NCBI GenBank assembly: GCA_963777975.1
Contig: CAVZSO010000010.1
Span: 62,001 to 126,000 of the forward strand
DNA from: CSP1-4 sp963777975
GTDB lineage: Bacteria > Chloroflexota > Limnocylindria > Limnocylindrales > CSP1-4
Reading direction: 5' to 3'
Length of the DNA stretch: 64,000 bases
Part shown: one piece after another, positions 18,041-27,909 of the stretch
How the letters are laid out: each line of letters starts with the position of its first letter
Numbering within the stretch: the first letter of the stretch is position 1
Translations under genes and position numbers: made by a program
The notes under the pieces: model-generated
What the model was told of the DNA's origin: nothing
The model's input: only the letters and a program-made list of their open reading frames with translations
Database searches by the model: none

Positions 18041-19260
18041 TCCATGCCATGGTCGCTGGCGATCGGCTGACCGGCTGGCGCGCGGGGCTCGTGTGGCTCC
18101 TCGCTCTGGCCGGTATCGCGGTCACCACCGCTGCCGCCGCCATCGGATCGTTCACGCGGCCCGACGAGCCTGGCCTCGTAGCAGCCGCGATCACGCTCGA
18201 GGTCGCCTCATTGGGCACCGTTGGGGCACTCATTGCCATACGGCAGCGCCGCAATCCGATCGGCTGGCTGCTGTGGCTGAGCGCGCTGGTGCTTGCGCTG
18301 GGGATGGCCATCGATGGCTATGTGACGGCGAGCCTGACGTCGGCGGGCGGGCAACTGCCCGGGACCACCTGGCTCGCATGGCTCCTCGGCTTGCTGTACA
18401 CGCCTGTCATCGGCGCCCTGCTCATCGTCCTGCCCCTGCTCTTCCCGAACGGCCACCTGCTCACGCCACGGTGGCGATGGGTCCTCGGGCTCGCCGTCGC
18501 GATGGGCATCGCGTGGATCCTCCCGACGCTGTTCACGCCAGGTACGCTCGAGGGCACGGACCAGATCGTCAATCCGTTGGGCATCGAAGCCGTCGGCACG
18601 ATGCGTGAGGTCTTCGACGCCGCGTCCGGGATCGGCCTCGCGATCGTGCTGCCCCTGGTGCTCATGTCCCTCGTCCTCCGCTATCGACGCGGAACCGGGA
18701 CCGAGCAGCAACAGCTCAAGTGGTTCGCCGCCGCGGTCATCCTGACCGGCTCGTGCTTCGCGGTCGCGCTGCTGCCGGTCGGTCCGTTCCCGATCGACTT
18801 CTGGTTGGCCTGGATCTTGGCCATCCCGCTCATCCCCATCGCCATCGGCATCGCCATCCTGCGTTACCGGCTCTATGACCTCGACCGGATCATCAGCCGC
18901 ACGCTCTCCTGGGCGCTGGTCACGGGGCTGCTCGTCGCCGCGTTCGTGGGGCTGGTCATCGGCCTCACCGCGCTGCTCGGCTCGGTCGCTGGGGGCAGCA
19001 CCTTTGCGGTCGCCGGCTCGACCCTCGTCGTCTTCGCGCTCTTCCAGCCCTTGCGGCGACGGATCCAGGTGGCGGTCGACCGGCGCTTCGATCGGGGGCG
19101 CTATGACGCGCGACGGACCGCCGATGCCTTTGCCGAGCGTCTTCGCAACGACGTCGACCTGGCTTCGGTCCAGGGCGACCTGCTGGGTGTCGTCGTCGGC
19201 AGCCTGCAGCCGGCATCCGTCGCCATCTGGACACGCAACCAAGCGAGTGGCATCCCATGA
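18037..19260 (+). CDS. Array unit 2: receptor-like membrane protein without output domain
   Basis: This 407-residue paralogue of unit 1 has the same motifs: RQRRNPIGWLLWLS, LLFPNGHLLTPRWRW, NPLGIEAVG and YRRGTGTEQQQLKWFAAA. Its last 130 residues are almost identical to unit 1, also at nucleotide level, while the N-terminal half has diverged. Sensing parts may thus vary while the coupling part is kept uniform. The GTG at 18037 overlaps the stop of unit 1; ATGs at 18043 and 18052 are alternatives. Its own stop overlaps the ATG of unit 3. No enzymatic motif is present. Confidence 0.8.
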   Translation: MIHAMVAGDRLTGWRAGLVWLLALAGIAVTTAAAAIGSFTRPDEPGLVAAAITLEVASLGTVGALIAIRQRRNPIGWLLWLSALVLALGMAIDGYVTASLTSAGGQLPGTTWLAWLLGLLYTPVIGALLIVLPLLFPNGHLLTPRWRWVLGLAVAMGIAWILPTLFTPGTLEGTDQIVNPLGIEAVGTMREVFDAASGIGLAIVLPLVLMSLVLRYRRGTGTEQQQLKWFAAAVILTGSCFAVALLPVGPFPIDFWLAWILAIPLIPIAIGIAILRYRLYDLDRIISRTLSWALVTGLLVAAFVGLVIGLTALLGSVAGGSTFAVAGSTLVVFALFQPLRRRIQVAVDRRFDRGRYDARRTADAFAERLRNDVDLASVQGDLLGVVVGSLQPASVAIWTRNQASGIP

Positions 19261-20469
19261 GCCGATCGCCCATGATCCAGACGCGGCTTACGGGCTGGCG
19301 AGCGGCGGCCGTGTGGCTGGTGGTTGCCGCCGAGCTCGTCTATGTCGTGACGAGCCTGTTCCTGGTGCCTGAGCGGCCGGACATGCCGCTCTTCGCCCGG
19401 GTGCTCTTCGCGCTCGAGGTCGCCTCCATCGGCATCGTCGGGGCGTTCGTCGCGACGCGCCAGCCGCGCAACGTCATCGGCTGGATCCTCTGGTCGGTGG
19501 CCATCGCGGTGACCTGGTCGATCGCAGGCGACGACTACGCGACCACGAGCCTCGCGGCAGCCGGTGGCACATGGCCGGGCACCATCTGGGCCGCCTGGCT
19601 CTCTGGGATGACCTTCCTGCCCGCGATCATCACGGTGCTCGTCTTCATCCCCCTGCTCTTCCCGACCGGGCGGCTGCTCAGTCCGCGATGGCGGTGGGTC
19701 GCCTGGTTCACCGTGCTCGCGATCGTCCTCTCGATCCTCCCCGCGGCCTTCGCGCCAGGGCCGTTGGGAGACAGCGCGACGCTCCTGAATCCCGTGGGCA
19801 TCGCGGCCGTCGGACAGATGAAAGACGCCCTGAACGCGATCACCTTGATCGCGTTCGCGATCGCTCTCCCCCTGGCGGTCGCCTCGGTCGTGCTCCGCTA
19901 CCGGCGTGGCACTGCCACCGAGCGGGAGCAGCTCAAGTGGTTCGCTGCCGCGGTCGGACTGACCGGCGTCTGCTTCGGCCTCGCGATCCTGCCGATCGCA
20001 CCGCTCTCGGACATCGGATGGGCCGCTGGCATCGTGACCATCTCGCTCATCCCGGTCGCCATCGGCATCGCCATCCTGCGCTACCGGCTGTACGAGATCG
20101 ACCGGATCATCAGCCGGACCCTGAGTTACGCGGCTGTGACGGTGACCCTGGCGCTCGTCTTCGTGACAGTCGTTCTCGGGCTTCAGGCGGTCCTCGAGCC
20201 GATGACCGGCGAGAACACGATCGCTGTGGCGGCCTCCACGCTGATCGTGGCGGCCTTGTTCCAGCCACTCCGCCGCCGGGTCCAGCGAGTGGTCGATCGA
20301 CGCTTCGACAGGGCGCGCTACGACGGGCAGACGATCGTCGACAGCTTCGCTCGCCAACTGCGAGACGAGGTCGACCTCGACACCCTCCGGGCCTTGCTCC
20401 TCGACCACCACGGGCGACGTGGTCCGGCCCGTCAACGCGTCCGTCTGGCTGCGCGGTCCGACCAGATGA
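19257..20469 (+). CDS. Array unit 3: receptor-like membrane protein (one frameshift near the end)
   Basis: The frame is open from the ATG at 19257 through the motifs RQPRNVIGWILWSV, LLFPTGRLLSPRWRW, NPVGIAAVG, RYRRGTATEREQLKWFAAA and YRLYEIDRIISRTLSYAAVT. It continues to FDRARYDGQTIVDSFARQLR. Near 20400 the conserved ending (TGDVVRPVNASVWLRGPTR) moves to the next frame and stops at 20469. With one base corrected it has about 404 residues. Its last helix pair (SYAAVTVTLALVFVTVVLGL) groups it with units 4-7 rather than units 1-2. The function is that of the array. Confidence 0.78.
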
Positions 20470-20532
20470 CGGCCCGTTCGTTGAGCGCGAATCCCGTGAA
20501 GACGACGCGACCATCGACGCCGGTGGCTCGCG

Positions 20533-21705
20533 ATGGCCTTAGCGGGCCTGTCGATCGTGCTCACGGTGGTCGGCGCAGGCCTGGTCCTTCGGAACGGCGT
20601 GCCGCTCCTCGAAGGATTTCGGCCGCAGGTCGTCATCGCGGGCATCGTCTTCCCCGCCATCGGCGGGCTGCTCGCCATCCGCGTGCCCGGCAACCGCGTG
20701 GGCTGGATCGTCCTCGCGGGTGCGCTCTGCTGGGCCGTCTCGCTGTTCAGCGAGCAGTACGCCTGGTTCGTGACCTTCACCGACCCAGCCGCCCTTCCGG
20801 GTGGCGATCTCGCCGCCTGGATCCAGACGTGGATCTGGGTCCCAGGGACCGTCCTTCTGCTGACCGCCCTGCCGCTCGTCTTCCCGGACGGCAACCTCCC
20901 GTCGCCGCGGTGGCGCTGGATCGCCTGGCTCGTCGTCATCGGCGCGGTCTTCGCCACGGGCGCCCAGCTCCTCGTGTTCTGGCCTCCGGTCGATGCGGCT
21001 GCCAGCCTCCTCGGCAAGACCGACGTCGAGCGGGTCACGCCCTGGCTTCTCGGCGTCCTCCACGGCGTCGGCAACGTGCTGACTGGCATCCTCGGCCCGC
21101 TGGTCGGGGCGACAGCGGTCATCGTTCGACTCCGGCGTTCCGTCGGCGTCGAACGCCAGCAGATGCGCTGGTTTGCCTACGCCATCGCGGTGCTGCTCGT
21201 GACGGGCATCTTCGACTCGGTCGTCGCGCCCGAGCTCGGCGGGACGGTCGGGTTCGCCGGCATCCTCGGCATCGTCCTCGTCCCGGTCGCGGTAGCCGTC
21301 GCCATCCTTCGGTATCGGCTGTACGACATCGATCGGATCATCAGCCGGACGCTGAGCTACGGCGTCATCTCGCTGCTGCTCGTGTTCGTCTTTGTCGCTG
21401 TCATCGTCGCCCTGACGTCGATCCTCGAGTCGGTGACCGGGGCGAACACCGTGGCCGTGGCCGCCTCGACCCTGATCGTGGCGGCGTTGTTCCAGCCGCT
21501 GCGTCGGCGGATCCAGCGCGTCGTCGACAGACGGTTCGACCGCGCGCGATACGACGGGCAGCGCGTTATCGACGACTTCGCGCGACAGCTGCGCGACGAG
21601 GTCGACCTCGAGCGGCTGCGAACGTCTCTCGTCGCGACCGCGGACGAAGCCGTGCGTCCGGTCAGCACTTCGATCTGGCTGCGCTCCGGCGAGGTCACGC
21701 GATGA
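20533..21705 (+). CDS. Array unit 4: receptor-like membrane protein
   Basis: This unit is intact over 390 residues. Hydrophobic sequence begins at residue 2 (MALAGLSIVLTVVGAGLVL), so the start may be somewhat shortened by an indel. Conserved turns are IRVPGNRVGWIVLAG, LVFPDGNLPSPRWRW, RLRRSVGVERQQMRWFAYA and YRLYDIDRIISRTLSYGVIS. The coupling tail is LFQPLRRRIQRVVDRRFDRA with the terminal strand VRPVSTSIWLRSGEVTR. A gap of 63 bases separates it from unit 3, whereas the overlap with unit 5 is the usual ATGA. It lacks kinase, phosphatase and cyclase motifs. Confidence 0.82.
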   Translation: MALAGLSIVLTVVGAGLVLRNGVPLLEGFRPQVVIAGIVFPAIGGLLAIRVPGNRVGWIVLAGALCWAVSLFSEQYAWFVTFTDPAALPGGDLAAWIQTWIWVPGTVLLLTALPLVFPDGNLPSPRWRWIAWLVVIGAVFATGAQLLVFWPPVDAAASLLGKTDVERVTPWLLGVLHGVGNVLTGILGPLVGATAVIVRLRRSVGVERQQMRWFAYAIAVLLVTGIFDSVVAPELGGTVGFAGILGIVLVPVAVAVAILRYRLYDIDRIISRTLSYGVISLLLVFVFVAVIVALTSILESVTGANTVAVAASTLIVAALFQPLRRRIQRVVDRRFDRARYDGQRVIDDFARQLRDEVDLERLRTSLVATADEAVRPVSTSIWLRSGEVTR

Positions 21706-22933
21706 CGGCGGCTGTGACGACCCGACGCCCGGGCTTGGTCTCGATGGTCATGATCGTCACATCGATCGGGCTCTCTGTGGGCCTGTCACTGGCACTCGAC
21801 TGGTTCGTCTTCAGCTTTCCGAACGCATCCATGGGCGCCCCGGCGCTGGTGCTTCCGTTCAACGCCACGGTGATCCTGATGTCCGTGGTCGGGGCCGTCA
21901 TCGAGTGGCGAAGGCCGGGCCATGCCATCGGGCGCCTGCTGATGCTGAGCGGGCCGCTGTACGCAACGCTGTTCATAGGCTGGACGGTTGCCGATTACTC
22001 CTTCGCCCCGTTGATCGATCCCGCCGCCTTTGCCGCGCTCTCTTGGGCGACGGCGATCCTCTCCTACCCAGGGGTCGCGCTCTTTGCCGGCTGGCTGCCC
22101 CTGCTCTTCCCGACGGGAACCCTGCCTGGCCCTCGGTGGCGCGTACCGGCCGTGGCACTCGTCGTCGTGTCGAGCATCAGCCTGGCTGCATTCGCATTCC
22201 GGCCGGGATCCTACGGGCCCAGCCGCGCGGTGAACCCGCTGGGGATCGAGGGCTGGCCATCGGCCCTTCAGCCGCTCGCGGACGCGCTCCCCTTCGAGAT
22301 GGCGGCGCTCTTGATCCTGGCCATGGCGGCGCTGGCGACGCGGTACCGTCGCGGAGATCGTGTCGAGCCGGCTGCAGATCCGCTGGCTGCTCGCTGCCAT
22401 GGCGATCACGATCGCCGGCTTCGCCGGGGTACTGATCGAGTTGGCCGTCCGCACCGATGATGGCCCGAATATCTCGGGCTTCGTCGCCTATCTCGGAGTT
22501 CTCCTCATGCCCATCGCGATCGGCATCGCGGTCACGCGCTACCGCCTGTACGAGATCGACCGGATCATCAGCCGGACGCTGAGCTATGGACTGGTGACGG
22601 TCACGTTGGCGCTCGTGTTCGTGGGCGGGGTGCTCGGGCTGCAGGCCGTCCTTGCCCCATTCACCCGCGACAATACGATCGCCGTGGCCGCCTCGACGCT
22701 CGTGGTGGCCGCCCTCTTCCAGCCGCTTCGCCGACGGGTACAGAGGGCCGTCGACCGGCGCTTCGACCGCGCCCGCTACGACGGACAGAAGGTCGTCGAC
22801 GCGTTCGGCGGCAGCTCCGGGACGAGGTCGACCTCGACCGGCCTCGGAGCCGACCTTGCTCGCCATCGCCGACGACGTCGTCCGCCCGGTCAGCGCCTCG
22901 GTGTGGCTGCGCTCGCGGAGAGGTGGCACGATG
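21702..22933 (+). CDS. Array unit 5: receptor-like membrane protein (frameshifted)
   Basis: The unit starts at the ATG overlapping the unit 4 stop and reads through WRRPGHAIGRLLMLS, LLFPTGTLPGPRWRV and NPLGIEGW to RYRRGD. A shift near 22365 moves it to the frame with LQIRWLLAAMAITIAG and YRLYEIDRIISRTLSYGLVT. Two or three more shifts at 22805-22930 scatter the coupling tail (the terminal strand VVRPVSASVWLRSRRG is still recognisable). The end is placed at the ATG of unit 6. At least three single-base corrections would be needed for a protein of about 410 residues. Sequence error and early decay cannot be separated by reading. Confidence 0.7.
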
Positions 22934-24141
22934 ACCGTCGTGGCGACCGGGGCGCCCGCTGGGCCGGGTCGGGCGTGTCGCCGCTGGCCGGGGTCCTGTT
23001 CGGCGGGAGCATCCTCGCCGCCACCGATCCGATCAACCTGTTGTTCTTCCTCGGGTACGGATCGATCGGTGCGCTGCTGGTCGTCAGGCGCCCGTCGAGC
23101 GCGATCGGCTGGCTCCTCCTGCTGATCGCGTTCGCCTTCATCGGCACGACCCCTCGCCCGGGCATGAACGCGGAGAGCGCTTCAAGCCGGCGACGGCGCC
23201 CGCCGCGCATCCCCTCTTCGTGTGGCGCAGCAGCTGGGCACGGCTATGGCCATCTACCTCGCGTTCTTCTGCCTCGTCGTCCTCTTCCCGGATCCGGTCA
23301 TCTGCCGGTCGACCGCTGGCGGCGGCCGATCGAGGTCTCCCTGGCCATCGGGGTCATGCTCGTGGTCCTGACCGGGGTGGCGCCTCGTTCTACGTACAAC
23401 GTCGACGGTGGCGCGACCAACTCCTGATCTCCAATCCGATGGCGATCCTGCCCTCGCTGTCAGGCCTTGGTCGCTGCTGCCTGCCGATGGCTCGCTGGCC
23501 ATGGCGTACGTGATCGGCCTGCTGGTCAGCGCCGTGGTCGCGATGGTCGTCCGCTACCGTCGATCGACGGGCATCGTCCGACTCCAGCTTCGCTGGCTCG
23601 TCTCGTCGATGGTCCACGCTCGTCTCCGTCGGGCTCGGCCTTGTTTCGACTCGACCCTTCGGTAACTCGGTGGGCATCTGGTCGATCCCGGCCGCCGTCG
23701 CCTTCCCGACGGTGCCCGTGGCGATCGGCGATCGCGATCCTTCGCTACCACCTCTACGAGATCGACCGGATCATCAGCCGGACGCTGAGCTAGGGCGCTG
23801 GTGACGGGGTCACCCTCGCGGCGTCTTCGTGCGGGTCGTGCTCGGGCTGCAGGCCGTCCTTGCGTCCGTTCACCGGCGGCAGCACGGTCGCCGTGGCCGC
23901 CTCGACGCTCGTCGTGGTCGCGCTCTTCCAGCCGCTTCGCCGACGGGTCCAGACGGGTCGTCGATCGACGCTTCGACCGGGCGCGCTACGACGGCGAGCG
24001 AACGTGGCCGCCTTCGCGGCGCGACTCCGAGATCAGGTCGACCTCGAAGGCCTCGAGGTCGACCTTGACGCCGTCGTCCGACGGACCGTCGCCCCGACCA
24101 CCCTCGGGCTCTGGATCCATCAGGCGGAGGCCCGGGAGTGA
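22931..24141 (+). pseudogene. Array unit 6: heavily frameshifted receptor-like membrane protein
   Basis: Only pieces of the family are readable, spread over all three frames: GVLFGGSILAATDPINLLFF with RRPSSAIGWLLLLIAF, LLISNPMAILPSLSGL, VVRYRRSTGIVRLQLRWLVS, AILRYHLYEIDRIISRTLS, and TVAVAASTLVVVALFQPLRR. The last is followed by AAFAARLRDQVDLEGLEVDL and the end at 24141. A stop directly follows the SRTLS motif at 23791. I count of the order of ten indels in 1.2 kb, much more than in units 1-4. The unit keeps its length and its GTGA junction to unit 7, which argues for recent decay or poor consensus quality. Confidence 0.65.
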
Positions 24142-25426
24142 CCGCTAGGCGGTCCGAGCGCGAAGACCGGCGCGCTCGCGGCCACGGTTGCGCCGACTCG
24201 ACAGTGGCGACCGCGCGTCGACGTGGATCGCCCTCGCGCTGCTGGCTGTCTCTCTGGGGATGATCGCTTTCACCCTCGTCTCGGTCGTTGTGCCAGGCCA
24301 CGAGCTGCTGCCGGATCGACCGGATGTCGTCACCGTGCATGGCGGCGTCTTGTGCTCGTTCGTGACGTTGCCGTCCGTCGGGGCGATCGCTGGCCATCCT
24401 TCGCCCGCGCAACCCGATCGGTTGGCTCTTCCTTGTCGCAGGCATCGGTTTCATCGTCAACGTCTTCGCCACCGAGTACGTTGGCCGCAGCACCTTCCTC
24501 GGGGCGAACCTGCCCGGACTACGCCCTCGTCGACTGGGTCGCGCGCCTGGTCCAGCTCAGTCTCGCTCTGCCATCCTGGTCGTCTTGATCCCGATCGTCT
24601 TTCCGGATGGCCACTCCTTGGGGCCCGATGGCGGATGGTTGCGTGGAGCGCCGCGTCGCGCTCGGCGTGACGATCGTCGCCCAGGCGGTCGAGCCCTCCG
24701 GGCCGATCGGCCCCTTCGGTCCGACCGGGTATGGCGGGATGCTTCCCAACCCGATCGCAGTCGGCGGTCCGCTCGGCGACCTCTCGACGGCGCTCGTCCG
24801 GACTCGCCGTTGCTGCTGGTCTTCGCCGTCCTGGCGTTCGCCTCGTCGGCCCTTCGATTCCGCAGGTCCACGGGTATCGAGCGTCAGCAGCTCAAGTGGT
24901 TGCTGTTCGCGGTCGCGTTCCTCCTGGCCACGTTCAGTGCCGCGATCTTCACGCGGATCAGTGGCTCTGGTATGCGTCATCCTGGGTCTCAGCATCCTGC
25001 CGATCGCCGCCGCCATCGCCGTCCTGCGCTACCGCCTCTACGAGATCGACCGGATCATCAGCCGCACGCTGGGCTACGGGGTCGTGACGATGACTCTGGC
25101 CGTCGTCTTCGTCGGCGGGCGTCCTCGGACTGACGGCGATCCTCGAGCCCGTTCACCGGCGGCAACACCGTCGCCGTGGCGGCCTCGACGCTCGTCGTGG
25201 CGGCCCTCTTCCAGCCGCTCCGCCGACGCATCCAGCGCGCCGTGGATCGACGCTTCGACCGCAGCCCGCTACGACGGCGAGCGCGAGTCGCCGATGCCTT
25301 CGCCGCGCGACTTCGTGACGAGGTCGACCTCGACCACCTCCGGATCGCCTGGTCGGCACGGCCGACGATGCCGTGCGCCCCGGTAGTGCCTCGGTCTGGC
25401 TGCGCCAGATGCGCGGACAAGGTTGA
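24138..25426 (+). pseudogene. Array unit 7: heavily frameshifted receptor-like membrane protein
   Basis: This last unit begins at a GTG overlapping the stop of unit 6. Family pieces in changing frames are DRASTWIALALLAVSLGMIA, LRSTGIERQQLKWLLFAVAF-like sequence near 24870, YRLYEIDRIISRTLGYGVVT and ASTLVVAALFQPLRRRIQRA. The segment VADAFAARLRDEVDLDHL and the terminal strand GSASVWLRQMRGQG end at the TGA at 25424-25426. About eight shifts are needed to restore one frame. It is 119 bases from the GAF-phosphatase gene. The same caution about error versus decay applies as for unit 6. Confidence 0.65.
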
Positions 25427-25544
25427 CGTGCGCACACGATGCACAGGTCCGATCGGCGGCGAGCGGTGTCGATTCGTGACGAAGTCAGCTCAAGCTCAGC
25501 GATTCCGTAACGGTTTCTGGACGATGGAGGCGTAGAACACGGCC

Positions 25545-27178
25545 ATGACATTCATCGAATCGATCCGACAGGACGGTCGGGCGGAGCAGATCCGAGCCGG
25601 TGCCCGAGGCGACGGTTGCCGTCGTGCGGCCCGAGCCCCCGGCCGTGGCCACCGGGCCCGGCCATCGAGATCAACCCATCCGACCCGCTCTTCGCCTACC
25701 TCCAAGGGGCGCCCGGCGTCGTGGACGTCGAGCGCGTCACACTCGAGTCGCCGGCGTTGACCGAACTGCGTTCGTCCGGCGTCCGGGTCATCGTGCCGCT
25801 GGTCACGCAGGGCGAGCTGATCGGCGCTCTCTACCTCGGCCCGCGACTCTCCGACCAGGACTACTCGACGGACGATCGCAAGCTCCTCTCCACCCTCGCG
25901 GCCCAGGCGGCACCTGCCATCCGGGTCGCGCAACTGGTCCGAGAGCAGGCCATCGAGATCCAGGTCCGCGAACGGCTCGAACAGGAGATGCGCGTCGCGA
26001 CGCTCATCCAGCAGCAGTTCCTGCCGCGCGAGCTGCCACAGCTCGACGGCTGGCAGGTCGCTGCGTACTACGGGCCAGCGCGGGCCGTTGGCGGCGACTT
26101 CTATGACTTCATCCCGCTGCCCGACGGCCGCATCGGCATCGTCGTCGGCGACGTGACCGACAAGGGTGTGCCAGCGGCGCTGATCATGGCCCGCACGCAG
26201 TCCGTGCTGCGCGGCGAGGCACCGCGCTTGATCGAGCCATCCGAGGTGCTCCAACGGGTCAATGAGATCCTCCTGCCGGAGATGCCGGAGCGCATGTTCG
26301 TGACCTGCCTCTATGGCGTTCTCGACCCCACGACAGGCCGCTTCACCTACGCCAACGCGGGCCACAACCCGGCCTACGCCCGGACCGCTGACGGCGTCAT
26401 CGAGCTGCGCGCGACCGGCATGCCGCTCGGGCTGCTCGAGGACATGCGCTACGAAGCCCGCGAGGCCACGCTTGCAGCCGACCAGAGCGTCGTGCTCTAC
26501 AGCGACGGCATCATCGAGGCGCACGGGCCGGACGGGGACATGTTCGGGTTCCCGCGCCTGCGCGAGCTGATGGCCGCCGACCTGAGCGGCGCACAGATCA
26601 TCGACGCCATCCTCGAACAGCTCCACGCCTTCACGGGCCCGGGCTGGGAGCAGGAGGACGACATCACGATGGTCGCCTTGCGCCGTGATGCCACCACGAC
26701 CGATGCGCGACCCGCAGCCGTCGACGAAACGGACGGACGGCTCCTCCACATCGTCCTCCCCGGCCAGCAGGGCAACGAGCGCGAGGCCATGGACCGCGTC
26801 GCCGATGCGGTCGCGCCGCTGGCTCTGCCAGAGGCTCGGCTGGAGCGGCTCAAGACCGCCGTCAGCGAGGCGACCATGAACGCCATCGAGTACGGCAGCA
26901 AGAGCGATCCCACCATCCCTGTCGAGATCGACGTGACGGTCGTCGCCGACGACCTGATCGTGCGCATCACCGACCAGGGCCTGAGTGGCGTGATCACGGA
27001 GTCCGAGGTACCCGACATCGAGGCCAAGCTGGCCGGCGAGCAGAAGCCGCGCGGCTGGGGCCTCTTCCTCATCAAGCACATGGTCGATGCCATGGAAGTG
27101 GTGACCGATGGGAACGCGCAGACCGTGATCCTGACGCTCCACCTGGAAGGAGCCGGCGATGCCAGCACAGCCCTTTAG
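25545..27178 (+). CDS. GAF-PP2C(SpoIIE)-HATPase fusion, RsbU/RsbW-like (frameshifted at N-terminus)
   Basis: This soluble protein of about 540 residues has three signalling modules. A GAF domain covers roughly residues 30-150 (VRVIVPLVTQGELIGALYLG). A coiled stretch leads to a SpoIIE-type PP2C phosphatase with its metal motifs GGDFYDFI, VVGDVTDKGVPAAL, YSDGIIEAHG and EQEDDITMVAL. The C-terminal 140 residues are an anti-sigma-kinase-like HATPase with the N-box EATMNAIEYG and the G2 box RGWGLFLIKHM. Two shifts before about 25680 disturb only the N-terminus. It follows the seven receptor-like proteins and overlaps the first STAS gene, so it probably is their shared output, dephosphorylating and phosphorylating the STAS proteins. 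Confidence 0.85.
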
Positions 27179-27527
27179 CGCCGAGACGGTCGTCGTCGAC
27201 GGCCAGGCCACCATCACCATCCACGGCGACCTCAGCGGGGCCGCCGACGCGGAGCTGACCCGCGCCTACGACGAGGCGCGCACGGCGGGGATGACGGGCT
27301 TGACGATCGACTTCTCGCAGGCCGCCTACATCAACAGCACGGGTATCGCAGTCCTCGTCCGCATCCTCGCCGCCGGGCGGCGAGATGGCATCGAGGTCCG
27401 CGCCCGCGGGCTCAGCCCGCACTACATCGAGATCTTCGAGATCACCCGCATCTCCGACTTCATGCGCATCGAGCGCGACGACCTGACCACCGTAGACGGC
27501 ATGACACCAGTAGGAGGCATCGCATGA
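27159..27527 (+). CDS. STAS-domain anti-sigma factor antagonist 1
   Basis: This is a 122-residue single STAS domain of the SpoIIAA/RsbV type. The beta-alpha core is TITIHGDLSG at the start and LTIDFSQAAYINSTGIAVLV in the centre, where Ser60 or the following threonine is the expected phosphorylation site. It overlaps the end of the phosphatase-kinase gene by 20 bases and the start of the second STAS gene by ATGA. In partner switching the unphosphorylated form would capture an anti-sigma kinase. Here the candidate partner is the HATPase part of the preceding protein. Confidence 0.88.
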   Translation: MPAQPFSAETVVVDGQATITIHGDLSGAADAELTRAYDEARTAGMTGLTIDFSQAAYINSTGIAVLVRILAAGRRDGIEVRARGLSPHYIEIFEITRISDFMRIERDDLTTVDGMTPVGGIA

Positions 27528-27877
27528 CCACCGGCACCACGTCCGTCGATGTGCGGACGCTCACCCCGACCGCCAGCGCCATCGTCATCAGCGGCGACGT
27601 GACATCCGCCAGCGAAGGTCCACTGATGGATGCGTACGCGTCAGCAAGCGCCGCCGGCGCCCAGACGATCGTGCTCGACTTCGCCGGCCTCGACTACATG
27701 AACAGTGGTGGCATCGGCCTCCTGGTGACGCTCCTCGTGCGCGTCCAGCGGCAGGGCCAGCGCCTGACGGCCGTGGGCCTCAGCGACCACTACCGGGAGA
27801 TCCTGTCGCTGACCCGCCTCGACGAGGCCATCGCCATCTATCCGAGCGAGGCCGACGTCCTCGCCTCGGTCTCCTGA
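27524..27877 (+). CDS. STAS-domain anti-sigma factor antagonist 2
   Basis: This is a 117-residue STAS protein. The core motif is TIVLDFAGLDYMNSGGIGLL, with Ser61 as the probable phosphorylation site. It is clearly related to the preceding STAS protein but differs enough to have a separate partner. The ATG overlaps the previous stop (ATGA), so both are made from one message. Two antagonists next to one phosphatase-kinase suggest a branched switch. No sigma factor of the SigB/SigF type is found in the window. Confidence 0.88.
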   Translation: MTTGTTSVDVRTLTPTASAIVISGDVTSASEGPLMDAYASASAAGAQTIVLDFAGLDYMNSGGIGLLVTLLVRVQRQGQRLTAVGLSDHYREILSLTRLDEAIAIYPSEADVLASVS

Positions 27878-27909
27878 CCGAGTAGCGCGCGAAGGGACAG
27901 GCGGACGAA

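Larger units (their letters stand above)
16787..25426 (+). repeat. Tandem array of seven paralogous membrane-protein genes
   Basis: Seven units of about 1.2 kb follow each other head to tail. The shared motif encoding DRIISRTL begins at about 17663, 18883, 20100, 21331, 22558, 23764 and 25048, i.e. every 1206-1284 bases. Every unit encodes the same order of motifs: a RxPxNxIGW turn, LLFPxGxLLxPRWRW, an NPLGI loop in most copies, RYRRG...Q.KW, AILRYRLYxIDRIISRTL, then LFQPLRRR and VDRRFDRxRYD. Where junctions can be read, neighbours overlap by ATGA or GTGA. Units 1 and 2 are nearly identical at nucleotide level over their last 390 bases, which suggests recent duplication or gene conversion. 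Confidence 0.9.

Noticed and set aside
19101..21122. A minus-strand open frame of 673 codons across array units 2-4
   Set aside because: The composition is typical of a shadow frame, and the plus strand carries conserved motifs in all units.
16787..25426. Regular spacing of a repeated motif as a possible CRISPR or satellite array
   Set aside because: The period is about 1.2 kb and the repeats encode conserved membrane proteins.
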